Shown piece after piece: positions 45,373 through 56,472 of a stretch of DNA of 64,000 nt; position 1 is the first letter of the stretch; every line of letters begins with the position of its first letter. The notes beneath the pieces are model-generated. The model worked only from the letters and a program-made list of their open reading frames with translations. It was not told where the DNA came from and did not search any database. Position numbers and translations under genes: made by a program. The stretch comes from Dichetophora obliterata (taxonomy: Eukaryota > Arthropoda > Insecta > Diptera > Sciomyzidae). The stretch is from positions 182,884,888 through 182,948,887 of the forward strand of contig OY986438.1 of assembly GCA_963920525.1 (NCBI GenBank), written 5' to 3'.

Positions 45373-47161
45373 TTAAGTATGTTGTTAAAACTTTAATAGT
45401 TTTTTTCTCGAAACAACTTTTATCTTTAAAAAGTTCTGTTAAGCCGATTTCAAAATTTTTATATGTTATTCTACACGTCCAATGGCTTCCGAAGGTAGTA
45501 CAATTTTTAATCATATTTCCTATTTTTTACCACGATTTTCAACAACAAAAAAGCGATTTTTGAAAATTTTTTACAAAAAACAAAAATTTTTAAATCTCTG
45601 TTCGCCATTGTGGTATTTTTCATAATGGAAATGTTTAAATCTACTATCTGCTAGAACGACAAGCCTACAGAACAATACTCTACTTAAATTTTTTGTTCAG
45701 ATGACTTCAAGTGCAGAAATCACCCGTGCCAGCAACACACCTTTTTCTTAGGTACCTTCTTTGGACGTAAAATTATTTTAAAAAAATATCGTAAAGTAAA
45801 ACAAAAAAGTTCCTGCAGCTAACCCATTTCCGACCGCTCCTCAACCACTGGATAAATTTTTAATATTTTCTTTTTTATTTCTTTAGGTTGGTGGTCCATT
45901 TTCGACCATTGTTGTAGCACGGAAAATTCTACTGAATTCTATAAGTGCAAAATTGTGTTGCTTTTACTTCGTCTTTTTTTCTCAGAAGCGAAAGCGGTTT
46001 TGTTTGGTTCTTGTGAAGAATGTTAGTTTTTCTCATGGAAAAAGTTTCGAGTTGACTTTTTCATGGACCTTTTTTTATACAAAAACAAACAAACAAATAT
46101 TGAGAACTATTTATAGTTTGTAATTTTTGGAAAAAGTTAGATCCAATGGATCTAAATTGCACAGAACAGCAAATACTTGTTATTACAAAATATCTTTACA
46201 CTTAGTATTAATAAAAGGAAGTGGAAGAGTCTTAAGTGTAAGAAATTTTCTTCAATATCATTACAAACTTTTTGTTGAAATATTGCGTGGGCAAATAACG
46301 ATGCCATCATAGTGACGCTTTCCACTTAAAATACGCAGTCACACACAAACACACGTTGACCAAATTTAACCCACTCTCTACTAAAATATTTCCTATGATT
46401 TTGTAGTTTTTTAATGCCTCACTTCAACTGTGCGCCCTACTAAATGGTTCACTAATATTTCCAAATGATGCCCATAAAATTTTTAATTAGTTGCATAAAA
46501 ATTTCCCCTTTTTTTTCTTTGCTGTGAGAAGAACTTGAAAATTTACATACATATGTAAAATATTCAATCTTTTTTTAAGACAAAAAATAGTCACGTGGTT
46601 TTTTTTTATTTTCAAACTGTAGACTTGTGTAGACTAAAACTATTTCATATAATCATTAAAATTAGTGAAATATTTCAGTGACATTTTTCTTCTTACTGTT
46701 TGTGTTGTTGCTTGTTGAGTTTGTTGTTGTCTATTTTTTGATTTTATTTCCTCTGCTCATTTTATGCTTTGTATTTTGTGTTGAAATTGTTAATCGAATG
46801 ATTCTTTATTGCTTGATTTTTTATTAGTGATAAAATTCAAATAAAAAAATCAACATAAATGGGAGAAAAATTGATTTAAGTTTATGAATTTAATTTAACG
46901 TTAATCAAATTAAACCAGAGTCGAATAATATAATAAAGGAGATAAATTCTTTGAAATAAGCTGTTTTAAAAGAAATTTAAAAATTTAAAGGCAAAAATTT
47001 TACAAAGATTATTGTAGATATATTGTTTGGAAAAATAAATATTTGGAAATTCTAAACCTTACATTAAAAGAAGTTTGAGAAATCACTTACTTTTTATTTT
47101 GCCGCGTTGTTACTTCAAATGCAGCACTGGTCCTGTCAACTACCAACTGTTGATGGACTGC
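45373..47161. other. No gene recognised
   Basis: A/T-rich DNA with several T and A runs. Short open frames show no motif. A GC-richer spot at 47100-47165 borders the hAT element that follows. Confidence 0.4.
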
Positions 47162-48299
47162 CAACGCCGTAGATAGGCATTTGATAAGGGGGTTACTGAA
47201 GCTAAAAAATATGCTTTTTTCATTTCCATAGAGATTTCTGAAGGGTTAAGATCTTTCCAAATTTCGTAAGAATTAGCTATAAAACAAATACATAAATATA
47301 AATGTAAATAAAAAACATTTTACACTTATTATTTCAAAAAGTTAAACATACTTGAGGTTCAAGAAAATGAGACCAAATAAATAATCACATTAGAGTTTTT
47401 TTATAAAGTCTTTTCAACTGAAGTAGCAAACGCGATCAAATTACGATTAACTTATCAAGCTTCCTCATAATCATACTCATACTGTTTTTAACATGAGTCG
47501 AAAAACTCTAAACACGATACGTTTTTGAAAATATAATTTTTTGTTAAAAAAGCTCGAAGCCAATTTTTGGTTGGCAAATTACATTAATATATTACTAAGC
47601 ATCATTTATGAAATCTGTTTTCCATAAATTAATAAATTTGATACAGTTAAGTTTTTTATTTAAATTTATCCATTCAAAAACTGAAAATTTTTTAAATTCT
47701 TTGGACCGTGCTTTTAAATAATCATAAGATATTTTGTGCAGGTTTGGGCAGGTTTTTTGAAAGATCTATATATCAAGTAAAATTCCCTGGAACATTTTTG
47801 CTTAATATTATTTAGGGCCAGAAATATAAATTTTTTGTTCAAATGTAAAAAATTCTCGTTTTTGACTGTTCCAAAATTAATGGCGCAATACTGTACAAAT
47901 ATTTTTAAGCAAAACCTTATTTTTTCTTTCATTTCCAAAAACTAAACCTTCAAAACAAATTTAGGGTTAACCGATGTCTCTAAAGGGATTAAAAAATAGC
48001 TAAGACGAAATCGTCATAGTGGCCACATAACATATGCAAAAATATAGTGGTCCCAGCTAGGGTTAAGTTACGTTTGTTCAGGGATGGCGTTCAGCATTGC
48101 CATATAGCTATTAACTTGCAAATCAGTGTTGATACTTTTCATGCAAATTTCTTTGTGTGCATTTCTAGTTAATTTTTTATTGATAGACATATTTTGTCTC
48201 CAACAAAAAAAGAGGTCTTTTAATTTTAAAAATGATAAAAAAATATCGCGAGAAAAAAAGAGAACATGTCCTCTTTAAAAGAGATATGATGGCAACGCT

Positions 48300-48431
48300 A
48301 CTTATGAGTCTTAAATAGCTTAAAGCAGCAAGATATTTCGTTCCAGTAGCATTTCGAACCCAATTTTTCAAACACTTTAATGTGCAAAAGGAACGTTCAC
48401 TGGAAACTGTGCTACAGGGGCAAAGAAACAA
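48300..48431 (-). pseudogene. hAT transposase C-terminal domain fragment
   Basis: The minus strand reads CPCSTVSSERSFCTLKCLKN then WVRNATGTKYLAALSYLRLI. 'STVSSERSFS.LK.IKN..R..M....L..L..L' is the standard hAT dimerisation block; here a few positions have changed. It lies in the open frame 48177-48431, and the part after LRL looks non-coding. Confidence 0.8.
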
Positions 48432-49441
48432 TTATTTCCAGAATTTTTCATAAAATGACAGCTACATTTGTCGCCGCAAAATAGTTTAAGTGTTTTAAGA
48501 GCTGTTCTGCCAAACCTCATTTTAATTGTAAGACCATTTAGTTTTGTGTGACTGAAGTGCTGTTACCAACTGTTCTAAATCTATTTTATTTGGATACAAG
48601 ATCCTTTCAGCAGTTTGAAAAGATTTAATATTTAACTTATTTTTGATGGACTTTTGTTTTCAAAATTTGCAATTAAGTATTTGAAAGTGCTTTGGAAATC
48701 GGAATTTTATTCGATTAACTAACTGATGTACAAAAGGAATGAAAAGCTTAATTCTATAAAAATTCTCTAAAAGTCTACAAACGAGACTTACTTATTTCCA
48801 TTCCAAGTTATTTACAGCATATCTCAGTTTTATTAAATATATCTATAAATGATTCTGTATCGTTCCTTCGAAAATTTCCCAAAGTTCCGACTACAAGACT
48901 TATATGTAAAACTATGATAAAATTAAAAGTCAAGAAGAGCAAAACTCTCGAAGTTTTTGACTAATAAGTCCCCTCTCTTCTAACAATGTAGCTGACAGCA
49001 AACATTTTAAACTCTTTTTTTTAAACCACTTTTTAAATTCCGTCTTCACTGCCATTTGAAAACTACATAACATATTAATTTTAAACTTGGACACACCTCT
49101 CCCTTATCGTTAAAACTTATCGTTATTAGAAATTTTTTGCGATAAAGGGAGTATTCCACTTGCAAAATGACGGAACTTTTCGTGAAAAATAGCAATTCTC
49201 ACTTCAAATGACCACCAAAAATGTAAAAATTAACTAAATAATAATCAAAGAACGTTGAGGAGAGGATTTCATGATACTTCGACAAAATTTTTATGTTCTT
49301 TGATTTTAGATAATTTCCATCTGAGATAAAGTGAACACCGCAATCGTCTTTTTCCAAAGAAGTTCTTGGAAAAGCTTTGTCACCACTTTTCAAGCTTTGT
49401 TGCCGATTTTTTTTCATAACATAATTACATAATGTTATTAA

Positions 49442-50154
49442 GGCAGTATTCTAGTTACAGGCCCTGATTTCGAGCATCTTTTGACGGTCGATAAAAGGTA
49501 CAATAGATCTGATTTAGGTCACAGTACGCATCTCCACCACGGTCGATAAAAAAGAACAAATTAATATTTGTTTTAACACTTATTTTGTTCATATCCTAAA
49601 AATTTACAAAAAAATCTTAAAAAAAATTATTTAAATCGAAATTACACGCTGTTGAGGCAGAGGCTGGAAAAAATACCGTGTCCATCTTGACACGATTTTA
49701 ACTCTCCTAGTCATCTAAAAAAAGGGCTGGTAATTAGGAAGAATATCCCTAATCCGGGATATAGTGGCATGGCCTTTTTCCGCGAAATGGCGACTGTTTG
49801 AAAAAAACGTCATTTTTTTGGCCTTTTTTCCCAAGTTTTGAATTTTTAAAACATACTATCAAACAAAATTTTTACATTATTCTAGTTCGGGAAATAGAGG
49901 GATATATAAAAAAGGTCCATACCAAATTTTAAGTTAATCGGTTCATAATAACTTGAGATGTCATGTCAGACGGGTTGGAAAACGTAGTTTTGAAAAAAAA
50001 AACGCGTTTAAAGTTATTAAAATAAGTTTCAGACTGTCTAACTGACGACATTAAAGTGACTTTAACTTTTTAAATGAATTTAAAATTTTTAAAAATCCTT
50101 TTAAGTAGATATTCTTGATTATTTTTTCATTTTTCTTCACTAGAATGCTGCCTT
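49442..50154. mobile_element. TTAA-flanked inverted-repeat element (GGCAGTATTCTAGT ends)
   Basis: The left end GGCAGTATTCTAGT and right end, in reverse, GGCAGCATTCTAGT differ once. The tetranucleotide TTAA lies on both sides (49438-49441 and just after 50154). TTAA duplications are typical of piggyBac and Kolobok elements. No transposase is seen. Confidence 0.7.
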
Positions 50155-51318
50155 AAACTGAAACCTTTAAATTTACAAAAGGTTTTTTACGCTGAAACCC
50201 TGAATCTTCCCTTAATAACTTAAGGGGAGGTTCTAGTAGAAATCGACGGAAAATTTCTGTTTTTGGCTCTTGCTTTTGTTCAATTTATATGCAAACCTTA
50301 GTACGTTAGCAACAATACAGAGGCAAAAAAAGTAACATATTTCTATTGTATTATATTTAACTTATATCTAACCAAACAATTCGTATACAATTTTCAATTT
50401 ATCTTCATGTTTTGGCAAAATTAAATAATTCGGAATACCTGTGTTTCAATTCAATATATAAAAATATTCTGGATTGCTAAGGAGGGGTTTGAACCCCTAA
50501 CCCTTCCCCCCTTATCTACGGCGTTGTAGACTACTGTCAAATTTTGAGCGAGCTGAGTCATTTAGTTTGTGTTTGACAACCAGTGAAAGCAGAAAACAGT
50601 GTTATTTTCGACGAAAATGGAAAAAAGTGAATTTCTTGTAGAGTGCAGTGTTACTCTTCCAAAACAGTGTTAAAAAATTTTTTACAAAAGTCTTGTTGAT
50701 CGAGTAAATTTATCGTTACCAACTACTCAACACAAATTCAAGGTAAATATATCAGTCATGTTGGTTAAATATGAAATTTTGAACATGTTCTTCAAAAATA
50801 TGAAGTATTTGTGAAATATCTTTCGGGTGGTTTTGTGATGTCTGCCGTGTTTTCAATATGGCCGTAGTGGGTCGAAGCGTTTCCTTGCAAGAAGCAATTG
50901 CGAAGGTCCCAGCCATTTTCGATCCAACTAGAATGTGGAACATGGACGAAACTGGACTCTCTACCACACCCACGAACGTTGTGAAAGTCGTTGCCGAAAA
51001 GGGCGCCGTTGTGAGCCAATTCTCCTCAGCGGAAAGAGGAACCAATGTGACTATGACAGTTGCAGTCAGCGAGCCTTTAAACACCACTTCGCCGATGTTT
51101 CTCTTCCCACGAAAGAATATAAAAAGTGTTTTCCTTAATAACGTACCGCCGGGCTCCATCTGTTATATCAACGTTTCAGGCTGGATGGACACTGATCATT
51201 TCATCCTATACATGAAACATTTCATCAAACATACGTCTGCCGCCAACACCAATCCATTGCTACTGATAATGGACAACCACATATCACACTGGTCTATTAA
51301 AATTGTCGACTTGCGCAT

Positions 51319-54108
51319 TAGGGCATATCGAAAAATTTAGATGGTATTCTAAGAGGTCGCAAAAGTTGCATAGGGTGGTTAAGGTATCCCAAAAAAAAAA
51401 TTTAGAAAAAAATAAGGATGTCTTCCTCTACCGCAAGGACAAGGTTATTTTTTAAGAAAAACAGTAAAAAACACGATCTCAAAATGCTTTGATATTTGTA
51501 AAAAAAAACTATATTTGTCTTAAAGTTAAATCACATTACGACTTTAACTAACAATATCCTGCCAAACACGATGCCACTCTCTATTTTTACCCACAAGGCT
51601 CTGTGTGAAGGATATTTGAATCTAAAGGTACATTCGAGGTAGCACAGAACTTTTGATTGTTACTGATTGTCTTAATTTTGGCCATTTTGATTATAGAGTT
51701 GGCGTTTTCCTTAAATTTTGCGAATTAATAATTTGAAAATTTTTTCAAATGCATTTTCTTGTTTTTGAGAAATGTATACTTGAATAAGGTAAGTTACCCA
51801 AATAAGGCCAGCCTAACGGTTTTTACCAGACAGAAGAGAAACGGGTTTTTTTAAACTTATTTTTGCAATTTCGTATTTTTGTTTATTCAATTCTTTTTTC
51901 AAAAACATAAAAATAAAGCATGAAAAAGTAAAAAATATATCCAGCTCAGAAGGTTTTAAAAAGGTCTGATTTTTGCCATATTAGGACCACCATGTCTAAA
52001 TAAGGCCCAATATATAACGGTTTTAGAAACATAAGAAAACAGTCAGAAAATAATAAAATAAGAACACATATTGTTATTACAAATGTTGGTTTACATTTAT
52101 ACTAAACATAAATGCTATTCATGGCTTTTTTTTATAAAAACTTTTTCGAAAAAATACTTTTATTGCCAAAAGTTCATCTTGAAAATTAAAATAAAGTTAC
52201 TCTGGCTTTTTAAAGAAAATTTTGGTAATTTGCTGATCTTTATAGTTGAGGGCTTTCTTTTTCGTAGTTTTTTTCTGCCAGGTAGATTTAGGTGTGGACA
52301 TGAGATCGGAAAAAGAAAGCCGGAAAGAAAAAAAATGTTTGGGCCTTTTTAGGCGCTCTCAATATAATTTCATTAATCAAGTTTTTCTCGGAGTACACTA
52401 AAGTTAGATTTGATCAATTAACCTTTTTGTTTTCGTTTAAATACCTCTCTTGATTTTTAATTCAAGGCTGGACATAGGCAATAGTTAATTCGTAGAATAA
52501 CGGACTTTTGCTGCGAGCACAATATTACATCAACCACGTTGTTGTGGCGACCGTAGCCTAGTGGGTAGAGTGCATGGCTCCTAAGCTAAAGAACCGCGGT
52601 AGCCCAGGTTCAATTCCAGCTCAGACAGAAAGTTTTTTCAATTGAATTAATTTTTCTGTTCGGTCGTCACCTCTCTGCAGACAATGGCAAACCTCAGAGA
52701 GTAAAAATTTGCCATGTAAAGCTTCTTGAGAACATAAGCCGTTCGGAGTCGGCATAAAATACGTAGGTCCAGTTCTCGGTCATTTGTGATCAAACATTTA
52801 GTAACACGCACAACACAATTGATCAATAGAAGCTAGGTCAAAGTCCTTCCAAGGGCTGAAATGGCCATTTTATTTTTTTTTACGTTGTTGATGCTACCGC
52901 TGACTTCGTTCGACTGTCACTCGCTTCACAGATGCGCAATCGAAGTAATTTTTTTTGCATCGTGATGCAGATATGAACATGTTTAAACGTGCAAAAATCA
53001 TTTTGCAGGTAATGCAATAAATGTGCGTATTAGAAATCGGGCCTTATTAAGGCTTGGGCCTTATTTGGCGAAGAGACCTTACGATATTTTGACTTTTTCA
53101 AAAAAATGAATGTAAGGTTTTACATCTCGGGCTCCAGGTATAATTTTTTAATTTAGATTTTTCAAAAAATTTGAAACAACAACACTCTGTCTTTAAATAT
53201 CAATTTACAACATCAGGTAAAGACCACGATTTTTTTCGATATTTCAAAAAATGCACCTTCCTTAAGAATTTTTATATTTCGTTAAGCACCTCAAGTCAGC
53301 ATTCACAAAAATATTATACTAAAATTTTGAGTTTCAGAGCTAACTATTTGATGGGTCTTAATTGACTTAACAATTGTTGTTAAGAAGTGTTTTCATGAAA
53401 TAATAACTATAAAGGAGATATGAACAAAACTAGTTACATTAGTTACATTTCATGCTTGAAGTAATTTTTTTTAAAAATCAAAATACGAAAAAAAATCTTG
53501 GCCATTTCCTACTGTATGAAAAATTATACTTTTAGACAGGGTTTCCTTCAAAACTATTTGCAGAATACGAATTGAGAACGAACTTATCTTCGGTATAACT
53601 TCTGGTGCTTGAGATATAAATGCTTATATTCATTTTTTTGAAAAAATTAATACATGCATTCAAGTATTTGTTTGTCCAAAACAGGAAAATGCATATGCGA
53701 AAAATATGCAAATTATTAGTTTGCCAAATTTAAGGAAAACGTAAACACTCTAATCAATATCAACAAAATTTAGACAATCTGATAACAATAAAAAGTTCTG
53801 TGCTATCTCGAGTGTACCTTTAGATTCGAATATCCTTCACACAGGACACTGTGGGTAAAAACCAAAAGTGACATCATGTTTGTCAAAATATTGTTAGTTA
53901 AAGTCTATATTTGCTTTTGCTTTAAGACATATGTAGTTTTTCTTACAATAATTAAAGCATTTTGAGATAGTGATTTTTGATAGCTTTTCTCAAAAAACAA
54001 CTTTGTCCTTGCGGGAGTGAAAGAGATCCTTATTTTTTTCTAAAACTTTTATTGGGTGATCTTGACCACCCAAACTTTTGAGACTCTTAGAATGTGAAAT
54101 TCAAAAAA
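51319..54108. mobile_element. 2.8-kb foldback element in the pogo-like gene, carrying a SINE
   Basis: Arms of roughly 400 bp at both ends are reverse complements, for example 'attctaaga', 'aaaaaaataaggat', 'aggatatttgaatctaaagg' against their reverse copies at 53750-54105. The left end begins TAGGGCATATCG just after octamer TTGCGCAT (51311-51318). The right end meets octamer ATGTGCAT (54109-54116). The interior is A/T-rich and contains the SINE at 52545-52881. The right terminus appears to have lost its TAGGGC bases. Confidence 0.75.
52545..52881 (+). repeat. tRNA-derived SINE, best-preserved copy, 9-bp duplication
   Basis: The A-box TAGCCTAGTGGG is at 52554-52565 and the B-box GGTTCAATTCC at 52607-52617, the spacing expected for a Pol III promoter. 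The body includes CAGACAATGGCAAACCTCAG, CCGTTCGGAGTCGGCATAAA and AATTGATCAATAGAAGCTAG, then a T-rich tail after GGGCTGAAATGGCC. ACGTTGTTG is duplicated at 52536-52544 and 52882-52890. It serves as the reference for the other copies in the window. Confidence 0.9.
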
Positions 54109-54116
54109 ATGTGCAT

Positions 54117-54927
54117 TAAGGCACCTCACCATAATCCTTGGCTGATGATGATTCCCCAAATAATTCGATTCTAGCCATAGCCATCCGGGAGCTGGAATGG
54201 TTTGAAATAACCTCTAAAAATCGAGTTTTTTTATAACCATATTGGCTTGTGCAAAAGTTGTTAAAAATAAACTGTCAGAAATGACAGCCGGAAAAATCTC
54301 TTTTACATTCAAATTCAAACTTTTGCATTCAGATTAAAGATAATGCTATTTTTCATGCATTTTTTAAAATTTATTTTTACTAAAATTAAAAAAAACTTAA
54401 TTATTTCTGCTGCAATCCTCCCTTTTATTATATCGTTGGAAAGGTTTTGAGTGCTCGCATTGATCCTTTATCAGAATAGCTTAAATTGATATAAATTAAA
54501 ACTCAAATATTAATTATAAAATATACACCTGCTGAAAAAGTATTGTAAGATATTAAAAAAAAAATTAAAGTTATGAAGTCAGTTTAATTTTTAAAGGTTT
54601 TATATGGAAATAAAATAAACAAATATCAAAAATATGCCTGAAAAACAGCGTTTTCTTTAATCCGATTGCAAACCTTTACAATTTTTTGATACAGATTGGA
54701 AGAGCCTTTTCCGGCCTATAATTTTTACAGTTAGTTTTTTTACAACTATTACACCAGCCAATATTGGTACAAAAAACTTAATTTTAGAGGTTATGTCAAA
54801 CCATTCCAGCTCACGGATGGCTATAGCTAGAGTCAAAATATTTTGGGAATCATCATAACATAAACCAAGGACTATTTTGAGCATTTGTAATGAACAACTT
54901 TTTTTCTATGGAGCGTGAGGCGTCTTA
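54117..54927. mobile_element. 811-bp foldback element adjoining the previous one
   Basis: The ends TAAGGCACCTCACCATAATC and, in reverse, TAAGACGCCTCACGCTCC match. The arms continue with 'ccttgg', 'gattctagccatagccatcc' and 'gagctggaatggtttga' in opposite orientation at 54780-54870. The flanking octamers are ATGTGCAT (54109-54116) and TTGTGCAT (54928-54935). Non-coding. Confidence 0.8.
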
Positions 54928-55957
54928 TTGTGCATAGCCAACAGTATCAAGGTTATAACTCTTCCACTACAGCCGGCAATTGCAGCCTTTAGATGTTTTG
55001 GTCTTCAGGTCCTTCAAGCGGGAGTTCACGCAGAAGTGTATGGAATGGTGTCAGTCGCATGTTGGCCGTGTGCTCGAAATAAATCATATGCCGGGAAGAC
55101 TGATAAGGCCATAATGCAGGCAGTGTCTCAGAGGAATATAAGATCTGGTTTCGAAGCCACTGACATCTATCCTCTGAACGAGAGCATATTCAACGATGAC
55201 GACTTTCTTGCGGCAAACATTAGCTGCGAAAGTCTAATGGCCGAAGATCCGCCAACGACTGAATTTGTTCCAAATATGCTCGTCGTTCTTGATAATACGG
55301 ACGTTGGCTCGAACAAGAAGGTGTCTACATCAGAAAGAAGGCGCGGATACAAGAGGGGAAAGAGGGTAATTACCCCTTCTCCAAGAGCTTTTAAATACAA
55401 TACTTTAATTTTTAATACTTTATTTTAAGTAAATAATTGTTTCCACAGCTTAAGGGCACTTTTATGTATACATAAGCGATTTTGAAGGCGTTCTTTGAAA
55501 GAATACTACAAAAAAATTGTGAGAGATATTGATATAAAGTTTTTTTTTTATTGATTTCAACAATTGAAGCATAATCGCGAATAACGTTGCAAACGACATC
55601 TTTTCTTAAGTTTTTTTTTTGCGAATACCTGTTAGAATCACTCTCTTATATTATATACAAACAGCACTGAGTAAGCAGTTGAGCAGTTTGGGGTATTTTT
55701 ATCGCATACCCAAAAAAAATTAATAAAAATGAATAAAAGTACTTGTAAAATGAATAAAAGCGTACAATAAAAATTTTGTCGTTTACAACTTTATTCGCGA
55801 GAACGCTTCAACTATAAAAGTACTTCAAAAAAATTTAGTTTTTTTGTGACGTCATTTGCGTGTGTGTGGCGTTTTTAAGAAGCGATGCGAGAAGAGTAGG
55901 ACCATTTTGCTTGCAGAAAAACATGATCTGTAATCATCTGAAAAACAAAAAAATATG

Positions 55958-56170
55958 TATACTTGTAAAGTAAACACTTACTCTGAGGTAGTGACTTCGA
56001 GTTTTTTAAAAAATTTTATTTGTAAGAAAATAACGCGTCTTTAAAGTTGATTGTTTAAAAAAATGGCTGTAAATTTGAGTACATAACGAGCTGTAACTTT
56101 ATTTTTAGGCTAATTTTTAAAAAAAGGTCGAAGTCACTACCTCGACGTAAGTGTTTGCTTTGCATATAAC
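55958..56170. repeat. Imperfect hairpin
   Basis: 'aaacacttactctgaggtag' followed by 'tgacttcga' pairs with 'tcgaagtcactacctcgacg' and 'taagtgttt' about 150 bases downstream, giving arms of about 38 bp. It probably belongs to the hAT-related insertion that separates parts 2 and 3 of the pogo-like gene. Confidence 0.65.
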
Positions 56171-56249
56171 TATATTTTGTTAATAAGGTTATTGATATCA
56201 ACACCGTTTTTACTCTTTGTGATAATGACATTTTTCAATCAATTTCTTA

Positions 56250-56472
56250 AACGTTTGCTATCTTTGCCACACCTCCTATCAGTGTAGCAACAGCTGAGCG
56301 AAGTTTTTCTACACTGCGACGATTAAAAACTTGGTTACGTTCAACTATGCAACAAGAGCAATTGAATGGACTCTCATTATTGCATATACATGGAGACATT
56401 AAAATAAATACTAACGAAGTTATTGATAACTTTGCGCCAAAAAAGAAGCGCTGCGATGATTTTGTCATATAA
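56250..56472 (+). pseudogene. hAT transposase C-terminal domain fragment
   Basis: The plus strand reads FATPPISVATAERSFSTLRR then LKTWLRSTMQQEQLNGLSLL and HIHGDIKINTNEVIDNFAPK, ending KKRCDDFVI and a stop at 56470-56472. 'P.SVATAERSFS.LR.IK..LRSTM.Q.RL.GL..L.IH' is diagnostic for the hAT dimerisation domain, close to the group containing ZMYM1-like proteins. A stop codon at about 56247 cuts the frame upstream. The natural C-terminus is preserved. Confidence 0.9.

Larger units (their letters stand above)
47162..50526 (-). mobile_element. Decayed hAT element (CAACGCCGTAGATA ends)
   Basis: CAACGCCGTAGATA at 47162 is matched in reverse at 50513-50526. The flanking octamers TGGACTGC (47154-47161) and TAGACTAC (50527-50534) differ by two transitions, which fits an aged 8-bp duplication. 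A hAT C-terminal domain lies inside on the minus strand (about 48300-48431). A TTAA-flanked element (49442-50154) is nested in it. The coding part upstream of the C-terminus is too decayed to follow. Confidence 0.65.

Noticed and set aside
50752..51159. 135-codon minus-strand frame
   Set aside because: It is the antisense shadow of the pogo-like transposase, whose plus-strand frame has catalytic motifs.
52545..52640. Genuine tRNA gene
   Set aside because: A and B boxes are present, but the acceptor stem does not pair, and the sequence continues into a shared body with target duplications, so it is a SINE.
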